In this document: in pieces, positions 1 to 6,309 of the stretch | Position numbering within the stretch: position 1 is the stretch's first letter | How the letters are laid out: each line of letters opens with the position of its first letter | Source of the DNA: Acetobacter sp. | Lineage (GTDB): Bacteria; Pseudomonadota; Alphaproteobacteria; RF32; CAG-239 | Assembly: GCA_023665325.1 (NCBI GenBank) | Contig: JAMPED010000049.1 | Coordinates: 1-8,291 of the forward strand | DNA: 8,291 nucleotides | Reading direction: 5' to 3' | Translations under genes and position numbers: made by a program | The notes under the pieces: generated by a model | Databases searched by the model: none | Seen by the model: only the letters and a program-made list of their open reading frames with translations | What the model was told of the DNA's origin: nothing

Positions 1-18
1 GAGCTCACCAATAAAATC

Positions 19-54
19 AAGGGTTTAGGCAAATTGCTTAAACCCTTTGTTTTT
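19..54 (+). terminator. Rho-independent terminator of an upstream gene
   Basis: Bases 19-30 (AAGGGTTTAGGC) pair with 36-47 (GCTTAAACCCTT) over 12 bp with one G-T wobble, closing a 5-nt AAATT loop. A T-rich tail (TGTTTTT, 48-54) follows. This is a textbook intrinsic terminator for a transcript that enters from the left edge. The gene it ends lies outside the window, so hppA needs its own promoter. Confidence 0.85.
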
Positions 55-128
55 GACTGGTAGTGGAAAAGAATATTTTTCTTTATTTTTTAATTATGTT
101 GCTCACCATTCAATTTTAGACTTTTATC

Positions 129-188
129 GCAGATATTCTACATCCGTATCCGTCTTTACAATTAGTAGTATCTGCTATGAGAGATACT
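129..188. other. overlapping alternative inverted repeats upstream of hppA
   Basis: This lies in the 255-base non-coding stretch 55-309, where I see no convincing gene. GCAGATA (129-135) plus CTAC (138-141) can pair with GTAG (165-168) plus TATCTGC (169-175), leaving a 2-nt bulge. The right arm can instead pair downstream: AGTATCT (167-173) with AGATACT (182-188) around an 8-nt loop. The two hairpins share bases 167-173 and cannot form together. There is no U-run after either, so a classical attenuator is not supported. It may be a DNA-binding repeat or an RNA switch, or simply chance in AT-rich DNA. Confidence 0.3.
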
Positions 189-243
189 TGATAATTTGCA
201 TAATTGTAAAAATTAAAATCTTTATGCAATAAAGTTTATTTTG

Positions 244-273
244 TTGACAGATATATTAAATTAAGTGTACCGT
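244..273 (+). promoter_or_regulatory. possible hppA promoter (-35 TTGACA)
   Basis: A perfect TTGACA lies at 244-249. The best-placed -10 is weak: TACCGT at 268-273 after an 18-nt spacer, matching only the conserved T, A and final T. A perfect TATAAT exists at 286-291, but it is 36 nt from TTGACA and has no good -35 of its own. The start of hppA transcription is therefore uncertain, though a promoter must lie between the terminator at 19-54 and the gene. Confidence 0.35.
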
Positions 274-283
274 CTAGGGGCAG

Positions 284-305
284 GATATAATTTTATATCA
301 GGAGG
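284..305 (+). promoter_or_regulatory. palindrome abutting the hppA ribosome binding site
   Basis: GATATAA (284-290), TT, TTATATC (293-299) form a perfect 7+7 palindrome. It contains a TATAAT hexamer and is immediately followed by a consensus Shine-Dalgarno AGGAGG (300-305), four bases before the ATG at 310. The SD fixes the hppA start at 310. A GTG at 265 in the same frame has no SD and would add 15 residues not expected in the family. The palindrome could be an operator or a small hairpin affecting ribosome access; neither role is shown. Confidence 0.6.
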
Positions 306-309
306 TTTT

Positions 310-2670
310 ATGTTTGATATTTTGTATGGTATTTCCGCATTAAAACTCAGCGAGCAATATGCAATATTCGCTGTTTTGGCGGTAGCTCTTATTGGATTAT
401 GGTATACTTGGTTTCTCAAAAAACAAGTTATGGCTAATGATTGTGGTACGGGCAAAATGGTTGAGGTTTGGACTGCTATTAAAGAAGGTGCAGACACTTA
501 TCTTCGTAAGCAACTTAAATCTATTTTACCAATGATTATAATCTTAACAGTTTGTTTGTTCTTATCTGTTTACATTGTTCCGGTTTCTGCCGAGGCAAAA
601 ATAAGATTTTCGGCGTATAGTGATGAAACAATAAAATTGATTATTGCTTTTGGTCGTGCAGGCTGTTTTATTTTAGGTTCTTTATTTTCTTTACTCGTCG
701 GACAGATTGGTATGCGTATCGCTGTTGCCGCTAATGTACGCGTAACAGCTGCATCAAAGCGTTCTTTCGGTGAAGCTTTAAAAATCGCATACCGTGCAGG
801 TACCTGTACTGGTATGTTGACAGACGGTCTTGGCTTGATGGGTGGAACTTTGATATTCATTATCTTTGGTATTGCCGCACCTGATGCTCTGCTCGGTTTT
901 GGTTTCGGTGGTACTTTAGTTGCTTTGTTTATGCGTGTTGGCGGTGGTATTTATACCAAAGCCGCAGATGTCGGCGCAGACCTTGTGGGTAAAGTTGAAG
1001 CTGGTATCCCTGAAGATGATCCAAGAAACCCTGCGGTTGTTGCAGACCTTGTGGGGGATAATGTTGGCGACTGTGCTGGTATGGCTGCTGATATTTTTGA
1101 ATCTTATGAAGTTACTATCGTATCCGGGTTGATTCTGGGTCTTTCTTTATGGCACATAACCGGTATGTATGAGTGGATTGTTTACCCACTTTTAGTACGT
1201 GGCATTGGTGTATTTTGCTCCATTATCGGCACATATGCCGTTAGAGATAATGGTTTAAAAGGTAATGCGATGAAAGCTATATTTAGAGGTTATGTAACTT
1301 CCGCTACTATTTCAATTATCTTGTTTGCAGCTGTCGCTTATTTCTATTTACAAGGTTTACCAGGTGGTTGGTGGAGACCATTTTTGGCTGTTACCATCGG
1401 TGTATTTTTAGCTATGGCTATTGATAGAATTACCGAGTACTTTACAGGAACGACCGGCGCACCAGTTATTGAGATTAAAAAATCAACAGATACAGGAGCG
1501 GCTACTACTATTTTAAGTGGTCTTGCTGCTGGACTTGAAAGTTCTGTTTGGTCGGTTTTAGTTATTGCTGCAACTATTTTTACATCCGTTTTAATTTTTG
1601 GTACTATTGACGGTTTAACTGCGGCTGAAAGAGTAACATACATTTTATATGGTGTTGCAATGACTGGTATTGGTATGCTCACCTTAACTGGCAACAATGT
1701 TGCTATGGACTCTTTTGGTCCGATTGCTGATAATGCTAACGGTATTGCTGAAATGGCTTGGCACGATGATAATAGTGCTAAAACAAAAAAGGCTCGTCAA
1801 ATTATGGCAGACCTTGACAGTGTTGGCAATACAACAAAAGCCATCACCAAAGGTGTTGCTATTGGTTCTGCGGTGATTGCGGCTGTTAGTTTGTTTGGTT
1901 CTTATATGGTGGATGTTAGTAGCGTACAAGAAGCATTAAACAATACTTGGGCTAAAGAAGGTTTAGACCAAAGTTTGGCTTTGCTTAAGGATATTGGTAT
2001 TGTTGTTTCCAATCCTGTCGTATTTGTTGGTATGTTGATTGGTGCTGCTGTGCCTTGGCTGTTTTCATCATTTGCTATCAATGCAGTAAGACGTGCAGCA
2101 AGTTTGATTGTTGAAGAAGTACGTCGCCAATTTAAGCTTGGTATTCTTGAAAATAAAGCCAAACCGGATTATAGTACAACTGTTGCTATTTCAACTGCTG
2201 CTGCGCAAAAAGAACTGATTATTTTGGCATTGCTCGGTATCGTTTCACCTATATTTGTAGGACTTTCACTCGGGGTTGAGGCTTTAGGTGGTTTTCTTGC
2301 TGGTATCATTGTTTCAGGTCAGTTACTTGCTGTGTTTATGTCTAACGCAGGCGGAGCTTGGGATAATGCTAAAAAACTTATTGAAGATGAACCTAGTGAT
2401 ATTGCTCAAAACACGGGTAAAGGATCTGAACGCCACAAGGCAAGCGTCGTTGGTGATACTGTCGGAGACCCATTAAAAGATACTGCTGGTCCTGCTTTAA
2501 ATCCGATGATTAAGGTGGTTAATATGGTAGCCGTTATTGTTGCCCCTATCGTTGTGGCTTATAATAATGAATACACCAAACTTTCTTCTTGGGGATGGTG
2601 CATCGTTATTTTCTTACTTGCACTCTTAACTTTCGTGATTATGCGAAGTAAGAAACAAGTTTCGAAATAG
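310..2670 (+). CDS. hppA: K+-independent H+-translocating membrane pyrophosphatase
   Basis: This gene encodes a 786-residue polytopic inner-membrane enzyme that hydrolyses pyrophosphate and uses the energy to pump H+ across the membrane. It recycles PPi from biosynthesis without spending ATP. Membrane segments start at about residues 18-36 and 72-91, with many more to the C-terminus (about 16 expected in the family). Substrate-site motifs are intact: DVGADLVGKVE from D220, DNVGDCAGMAADIFESYE from D250, MDSFGPIADNANGIAEM from M466, SNAGGAWDNAKKLIED from S678 and GDTVGDPLKDTAGP from G715. The motif GNTTKAITKG (506-515) carries K510 and T513, the residues that mark the K+-independent class; K+-dependent enzymes have Ala at the first position. 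The start at 310 is set by AGGAGG four bases upstream. Length is normal for the family. The gene stands alone between a terminator and an inverted repeat, so it is probably monocistronic. Identification is firm; that the ion is H+ rather than Na+ follows from the K+-independent subclass. Confidence 0.97.
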   Translation: MFDILYGISALKLSEQYAIFAVLAVALIGLWYTWFLKKQVMANDCGTGKMVEVWTAIKEGADTYLRKQLKSILPMIIILTVCLFLSVYIVPVSAEAKIRFSAYSDETIKLIIAFGRAGCFILGSLFSLLVGQIGMRIAVAANVRVTAASKRSFGEALKIAYRAGTCTGMLTDGLGLMGGTLIFIIFGIAAPDALLGFGFGGTLVALFMRVGGGIYTKAADVGADLVGKVEAGIPEDDPRNPAVVADLVGDNVGDCAGMAADIFESYEVTIVSGLILGLSLWHITGMYEWIVYPLLVRGIGVFCSIIGTYAVRDNGLKGNAMKAIFRGYVTSATISIILFAAVAYFYLQGLPGGWWRPFLAVTIGVFLAMAIDRITEYFTGTTGAPVIEIKKSTDTGAATTILSGLAAGLESSVWSVLVIAATIFTSVLIFGTIDGLTAAERVTYILYGVAMTGIGMLTLTGNNVAMDSFGPIADNANGIAEMAWHDDNSAKTKKARQIMADLDSVGNTTKAITKGVAIGSAVIAAVSLFGSYMVDVSSVQEALNNTWAKEGLDQSLALLKDIGIVVSNPVVFVGMLIGAAVPWLFSSFAINAVRRAASLIVEEVRRQFKLGILENKAKPDYSTTVAISTAAAQKELIILALLGIVSPIFVGLSLGVEALGGFLAGIIVSGQLLAVFMSNAGGAWDNAKKLIEDEPSDIAQNTGKGSERHKASVVGDTVGDPLKDTAGPALNPMIKVVNMVAVIVAPIVVAYNNEYTKLSSWGWCIVIFLLALLTFVIMRSKKQVSK

Positions 2671-2679
2671 TGATTTAAG

Positions 2680-2721
2680 TTATAGCCCGTTTTGCTGGAT
2701 TTACGCATAACGGGCTATAAT
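2680..2721 (+). promoter_or_regulatory. 12-bp inverted repeat containing a likely promoter
   Basis: TTATAGCCCGTT (2680-2691) and AACGGGCTATAA (2709-2720) are perfect 12-bp inverted arms around a 17-nt loop. The right arm plus the next base forms a perfect -10, TATAAT (2716-2721), and the loop holds TTGCTG (2692-2697) at an 18-nt spacing, a fair -35. The predicted start is near 2728, about 50 nt before the lipoprotein ATG. No T-run follows on either strand, so the hairpin is not a typical intrinsic terminator for hppA, although it may protect the 3' end of that message. Confidence 0.55.
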
Positions 2722-2776
2722 ATTATAACGATGTTTTCTTGTACTAACTTTATTATGAACGATTAAGGAACTTTAG

Positions 2777-3451
2777 ATGAAAAAAAATATCATTATATGT
2801 GTAACTGCGATTATATTATTGAGCGGCTGTGGTTTACAAAAAGGCGGTTCTATCCGTCAGGATCATTCTGACTTTGGGCAAAATTTGAGAATGATGTTTT
2901 CTTCAAAAGGTCTCAAAGCTGATAACAATATTACCAATAAAGATATAACATCCTCAGAATATGCGTATATTGTCGGCAGTTTCTATGGGCGAAATGAATG
3001 GTTGCACATTAGTAAAAATTTTGATGATAGCTGGGAAGATGATGAAGTCGTAGAACTCCCATTTCGCAATCAAAAATTTTCTTTAACTTACGATGAAAAC
3101 CCAACGTTTAATTATGACATTTATAAAGTTAAACTGGGTAGATATACGTTGGTTACTTTCGCAAGCGCGCCTAAAAACGATAGCTTCTATCGCTCTGTTG
3201 ATCCGGATAGAGAGGAAAATGATAAAATCAAACAAAATGACAGCATTTATGCTTCCTTTGAGGCTAAAGCAGGCGAGCTTACGTATGTTGGTGATATGAG
3301 TATGATGAACGGATATTCATTAGATATTAGAGATAATAAAACAGCAGTTATACAATATCTTAAAGAAAACTACACAAATCTTGAGAATCCGCAACAACTT
3401 ATTAAAACCCATTTAGCTCTTAAGGGAAAACGCTTTAGAGAATCTAAATAA
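2777..3451 (+). CDS. putative outer-membrane lipoprotein of unknown function
   Basis: The 224-residue product starts with a type II signal peptide: MKKN, a hydrophobic core (5-15), then lipobox L15-S16-G17-C18. C18 would be lipidated, and the +2 residue is Gly, so it has no Asp inner-membrane retention signal and should be sorted to the outer membrane in a Gram-negative cell. The mature part is soluble and acidic, with strand-like segments such as EYAYIVGSFYGRNEWLHI, YDIYKVKLGRYTLVTF and the YVGDMSM region, which suggest a small beta-rich domain. I do not recognise a family with confidence. The ribosome site AAGGAA (2765-2770) lies six bases before the ATG. The gene appears to have its own promoter (2692-2721) and to end at tandem terminators (3461-3525), so it is probably monocistronic. 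It is unlikely to have a job linked to hppA beyond adjacency. Confidence 0.85.
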   Translation: MKKNIIICVTAIILLSGCGLQKGGSIRQDHSDFGQNLRMMFSSKGLKADNNITNKDITSSEYAYIVGSFYGRNEWLHISKNFDDSWEDDEVVELPFRNQKFSLTYDENPTFNYDIYKVKLGRYTLVTFASAPKNDSFYRSVDPDREENDKIKQNDSIYASFEAKAGELTYVGDMSMMNGYSLDIRDNKTAVIQYLKENYTNLENPQQLIKTHLALKGKRFRESK

Positions 3452-3460
3452 CTTAACATC

Positions 3461-3488
3461 AAAGCCCTGATTTTTTTCGGGGTTTATT
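3461..3488 (+). terminator. first terminator after the lipoprotein gene
   Basis: AAA (3461-3463) and CCCTGA (3465-3470) pair with TCGGGG (3477-3482) and TTT (3483-3485), leaving G3464 bulged and one T-G wobble, around a six-T loop. A short T-rich tail (TTTATTG) follows. It is weaker than the next hairpin and probably acts with it. Confidence 0.5.
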
Positions 3489-3492
3489 GTAC

Positions 3493-3527
3493 AAAAAAAC
3501 GGGACTGCTTATCAGTTCCGTTTTTAA
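3493..3527. terminator. bidirectional terminator between convergent genes
   Basis: AAAAACGGGACTG (3495-3507) pairs with CAGTTCCGTTTTT (3513-3525) over 13 bp with one G-T wobble and a CTTAT loop. A T-run ends the structure when read on either strand (T3521-3525 on +; the complement of A3493-3499 on -). It lies between the stop codons of the lipoprotein gene and the convergent ankyrin gene and can serve both. Confidence 0.85.
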
Positions 3528-3539
3528 GTTAATGAGTCA

Positions 3540-5015
3540 TTAGCAGTGCCAAGTGTAACCTTCTGGTTCACGCTCATCATCTAGATAAGGCTTTAAAAGT
3601 TCGGGCTGTTCTTCCTCTATGATTTGGCGGATAGTTCGATCATCATAGGGGAAGTTGGCACAGATATTGGCATCTATATCTGGACGCTCCATCAAGGCTG
3701 CCAAAAAGTCATAGACATTTTCTTGACACCTGTGCACATTAAAGACTTCTCCCAGAATAGACTTTGTGAACCTAGCTTCCGGTTCCAACTCAGCGTCAGG
3801 AGTAACTCCGTTATTGACTTCAAGCGGAAGTTTTAACAATTTGCGAAAAGTTGCCAGATCACGTGCTCTAAATGCAACGTGCAGAGCGGTAACATCTCTA
3901 TCTGAATAGAGCGGGTCAGGATAAACCTCGTTCAATTCTTCAGGTGATAAGCGCTCTAGCAGTGCATCGACTACTGTATCCATCTTATTAGCAATTGCTA
4001 AAAATAGCAATGGATATCCCCCTGGTAAAGGAATATCAATGTGAACACCACTTGTCTTTATCAAATATAGAGCAATCTCAGAATTTCCGAGGGCAACAGC
4101 TGTTTGCAATGCAGTTAAGCCTGCTTTTTTATAATCCCCCCGTGCAAGACGCCGACCATACAATGGCTGCACCCCAAAGGTTCGATCTGTTCCAGCCGTA
4201 GCGGTGTCACCATAGGGATTAGCTAGATTAAGCCGACTCTCTGGTGTTAAAAAGCACGAGGCATCTTTATTGAGAGTATTCAGCGGCTGCTTTTTATTCT
4301 CAACCAAAAGTTTCACTGTCTCATAAGCATTTTCGCGTACGGCGGCAATCAGTGCGGTATTGCCTTTGCTGTCTTTACGGCGAACATTGAGTTCGCGACG
4401 GTCCAACAGCAGTTTGACAATTTCAGGAGATTTTACCGCACAGATAAGAGGGGGAACCTCTGAAAGCCCGCAGGCATTGACATCGATTTCCGCTTTAGTT
4501 AGCAGCTGTTTTATCAACGTGATATCTTCTGCTTCAATAGCACTGACGAGCGGCGTATAATCCGCATTCACGTCAATGTAAATCTCTGCTACATCAATAA
4601 TCTTTTCTGCTAGAGCAAGATTTTTCATCTTGATAGCAGCCGTTAATACATCAAAGTTAAACCCGTGTAATCCATCGCATAGACGGATAAGTTCTCCTGT
4701 CTGATCGCGTGGACTGGCACTCACAGCGTGAGGATATTCCATAAGCTCTTGCACCAATATATTGATGCCCTGCTTATGAGCCTCCTCTATTGCCGAATTG
4801 ATAGTGCTTAGGTGGAGCCCTCTTTGGCACAATAGCTCTTGTGCAATAGCAAGATGTTTGCCGTGCACTGCGAGCCACAGAGCTGAATGATTATCTTTAT
4901 CAAGATAGTTTAGGTTAATACCTCCAGCGTTGAGCATAAAATCTACAACATCTGAAAAACCGCCAGCACAAGCTTCAAGAAAAAGCTCATTGCGCTCATT
5001 TTGATTTGTCTTCAT
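3540..5015 (-). CDS. ankyrin-repeat protein
   Basis: The 491-residue soluble protein has no signal peptide or membrane segment. Ankyrin-type helix-turn-helix units can be followed along most of it: about 8-40 and 42-75 (degenerate), 118-150, 152-181, 186-213, 217-247 (GNTALIAAVRENAYETVKLL, the best match), 298-330 (GLTALQTAVALGNSEIALYL), 333-363 and 374-400. Two irregular inserts break the stack, at about 96-117 and 248-297. The C-terminal 90 residues are not clearly repeats, and the protein ends in WHC. Ankyrin stacks bind protein partners; there is no catalytic motif, so the role is unknown. The gene differs from its neighbours: sampled 60-base lines are 45-50% GC against about 35-40% in mnmA and hppA, and no Shine-Dalgarno precedes the ATG, only an A/T-rich leader. 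This suggests a gene acquired by transfer, or weak or S1-dependent translation. It is transcribed alone, divergent from mnmA. Confidence 0.9.
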   Translation of the reverse strand: MKTNQNERNELFLEACAGGFSDVVDFMLNAGGINLNYLDKDNHSALWLAVHGKHLAIAQELLCQRGLHLSTINSAIEEAHKQGINILVQELMEYPHAVSASPRDQTGELIRLCDGLHGFNFDVLTAAIKMKNLALAEKIIDVAEIYIDVNADYTPLVSAIEAEDITLIKQLLTKAEIDVNACGLSEVPPLICAVKSPEIVKLLLDRRELNVRRKDSKGNTALIAAVRENAYETVKLLVENKKQPLNTLNKDASCFLTPESRLNLANPYGDTATAGTDRTFGVQPLYGRRLARGDYKKAGLTALQTAVALGNSEIALYLIKTSGVHIDIPLPGGYPLLFLAIANKMDTVVDALLERLSPEELNEVYPDPLYSDRDVTALHVAFRARDLATFRKLLKLPLEVNNGVTPDAELEPEARFTKSILGEVFNVHRCQENVYDFLAALMERPDIDANICANFPYDDRTIRQIIEEEQPELLKPYLDDEREPEGYTWHC

Positions 5016-5065
5016 TTTGATAATTTTTTTAATAATTTAACATATGCTTAATTTAATTACTTTTT

Positions 5066-5094
5066 AATATATAGACAAAATTTTTAAAATGCAA
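5066..5094 (-). promoter_or_regulatory. likely promoter of the ankyrin gene
   Basis: Read on the - strand, TTGCAT (5094-5089) is followed 17 nt later by TATATT (5071-5066). The predicted start is near 5059, about 43 nt before the ankyrin ATG at 5015. The surrounding DNA is very AT-rich, so matches by chance are possible, but the spacing is ideal. Confidence 0.5.
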
Positions 5095-5105
5095 ACAAAA
5101 TTTTG

Positions 5106-5134
5106 TTGCTAAAACAGAAAAAGCCACTTATACT
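5106..5134 (+). promoter_or_regulatory. promoter of the mnmA-hydE operon
   Basis: TTGCTA (5106-5111) and TATACT (5129-5134) are separated by exactly 17 nt, a good sigma-70-type match (4 of 6 and 5 of 6). The predicted start is near 5141, giving a leader of about 77 nt before mnmA. It is back to back with the - strand promoter at 5066-5094, and their -35 boxes are only 11 nt apart, so one bound factor could influence both. Confidence 0.65.
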
Positions 5135-5142
5135 CCCTATGT

Positions 5143-5180
5143 CAAAGAAAGTAAAAACTTTGAATTTTTATGTTTCTTTG
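5143..5180 (+). other. leader hairpin at the 5' end of the mnmA transcript
   Basis: CAAAGAAA (5143-5150) pairs with TTTCTTTG (5173-5180), and TAAAAA (5152-5157) with TTTTTA (5165-5170), separated by a small 1x2 internal loop and closed by a 7-nt loop (CTTTGAA). It begins within a few bases of the predicted transcription start, so it would cap the 5' end of the mnmA-hydE mRNA. It may protect the message or be a control element. It is not a terminator, since the bases after it (GTGAATGATA) are not a T-run. Confidence 0.45.
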
Positions 5181-5217
5181 GTGAATGATATAACATATTT
5201 TCACTAAGAGGAAATGA

Positions 5218-6309
5218 ATGAAAATACTCGTTGGAATGAGCGGAGGGGTAGATTCTTCCGTAGCTGCTTGCATCTTAAAAGAGCAAGGATATGAAGTGAT
5301 TGGCGCAACGATGTCAATCTGGGATAAAGAAAAACATTTTAACATTACTGCACATAAAGATGCTTGTTTTTCACCGCACGAAGAGCAAGACATTGAAACT
5401 GCACGTGCAATTTGTCAAAAATTAGGTATTGAGTATCACGTGATTGATTGTACAAAGCAATACCAAAAATTAGTACTAGATAATTTTAAGCAAGAATATC
5501 TAGCGGGACGAACACCTAACCCTTGTGTAATGTGTAATGCAACCATCAAGTTTGAGGCTTTACCTAGATCTGCTAAAGAGCAAGGAATTGAATTTGATAA
5601 ATTTGCCACTGGGCATTATGCTCGTTTGTCATATAATGAAATTTTGCAACGTTATCAACTGCAACGCGCTTTTGATGCGAAAAAAGACCAATCATATTTT
5701 ATCTATCGTCTGCAGCAAGAGCAACTCTCCAAAATAATGTTGCCATTAGGTGAATATACTAAAGAGCAAGTACGAGATATTGCTCGAAAATATAACTTAG
5801 AAGTAAGTGATAAGCCAGACAGTCAGGATTTTTATACTGGAGATATTAACGATATTCTTCAGACTGCGCCTCAAATTGGTCATTTTGTTGATAAAAATGG
5901 TAAAATTCTTGGGCAACATCAAGGAATTTGGAACTTTACCATTGGACAACGTCGTGGATTAGGTATTAGCGCTGAGCGTCCACTATATGTGATTGGACTA
6001 AATAAAGATAAGAACGAAGTTGTCTTAGGTTATGCTGAAGATGGAATGAAGTCTGCGCTTGTGGCTAAAGATTTAACGTGGCTTTCCGTATTTCCGTTTG
6101 ATGATAAAAAGGAGATTTTAGTTAAGTTGCGTTCTTCACAACAGCCTATTTCAGCTATTTATGTTCCCAAGGATAACGGTAAAGCGGAAATTCGTTTTTT
6201 TGAAAAGCAAAAAGCTGTAGCAGCGGGACAATCTGTCGTCTTTTATGATGAAAACGACTATGTTCTTGGTGGTGGAATTATTGAGGGAACTCAAAATGCC
6301 AATGAATAA
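5218..6309 (+). CDS. mnmA: tRNA-specific 2-thiouridylase MnmA, variant lacking the canonical second catalytic Cys
   Basis: The 363-residue product, normal in length, is a PP-loop ATPase that adenylates C2 of U34 in tRNA-Lys, -Glu and -Gln anticodons and installs sulfur. The PP-loop SGGVDS is at 8-13; FATGHYARL (129-137), KDQSYF (156-161) and TIGQRRGLGI (241-250) are family hallmarks. In E. coli MnmA the working residues are D99, C102 and C199. Here the first motif reads NPCVMCN, with C103 in place of D99 and C106 matching C102. The second reads KPDSQDFYTGD, with Y206 where C199 is expected. An extra cysteine, C50 (KDACFSP), together with C103 and C106 makes a three-Cys set like those that hold a [4Fe-4S] cluster in related thiolases such as TtuA. 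I infer an Fe-S-dependent mechanism. The start is set by GAGG (5208-5211), six bases before the ATG. It is the first gene of a pair and overlaps hydE by 14 bp. Confidence 0.93.
   Translation: MKILVGMSGGVDSSVAACILKEQGYEVIGATMSIWDKEKHFNITAHKDACFSPHEEQDIETARAICQKLGIEYHVIDCTKQYQKLVLDNFKQEYLAGRTPNPCVMCNATIKFEALPRSAKEQGIEFDKFATGHYARLSYNEILQRYQLQRAFDAKKDQSYFIYRLQQEQLSKIMLPLGEYTKEQVRDIARKYNLEVSDKPDSQDFYTGDINDILQTAPQIGHFVDKNGKILGQHQGIWNFTIGQRRGLGISAERPLYVIGLNKDKNEVVLGYAEDGMKSALVAKDLTWLSVFPFDDKKEILVKLRSSQQPISAIYVPKDNGKAEIRFFEKQKAVAAGQSVVFYDENDYVLGGGIIEGTQNANE

Noticed and set aside
47..232. 61-codon open frame before hppA
   Set aside because: It starts inside the terminator tail, has no Shine-Dalgarno, and its product has no recognisable features; it overlaps the inverted repeats. 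Treated as chance in AT-rich DNA.
265..309. GTG at 265 as a start for hppA
   Set aside because: In frame, but without a ribosome site; AGGAGG at 300-305 points clearly to the ATG at 310.
310..2670. K+-dependent or Na+-pumping pyrophosphatase
   Set aside because: Lys510 and Thr513 in GNTTKAITKG are the marks of the K+-independent H+ class.
6245..6295. ATG at 6245 as the hydE start
   Set aside because: It would overlap mnmA by 65 bases and add 17 residues not expected in HydE; the GAGG at 6283-6286 supports 6296.
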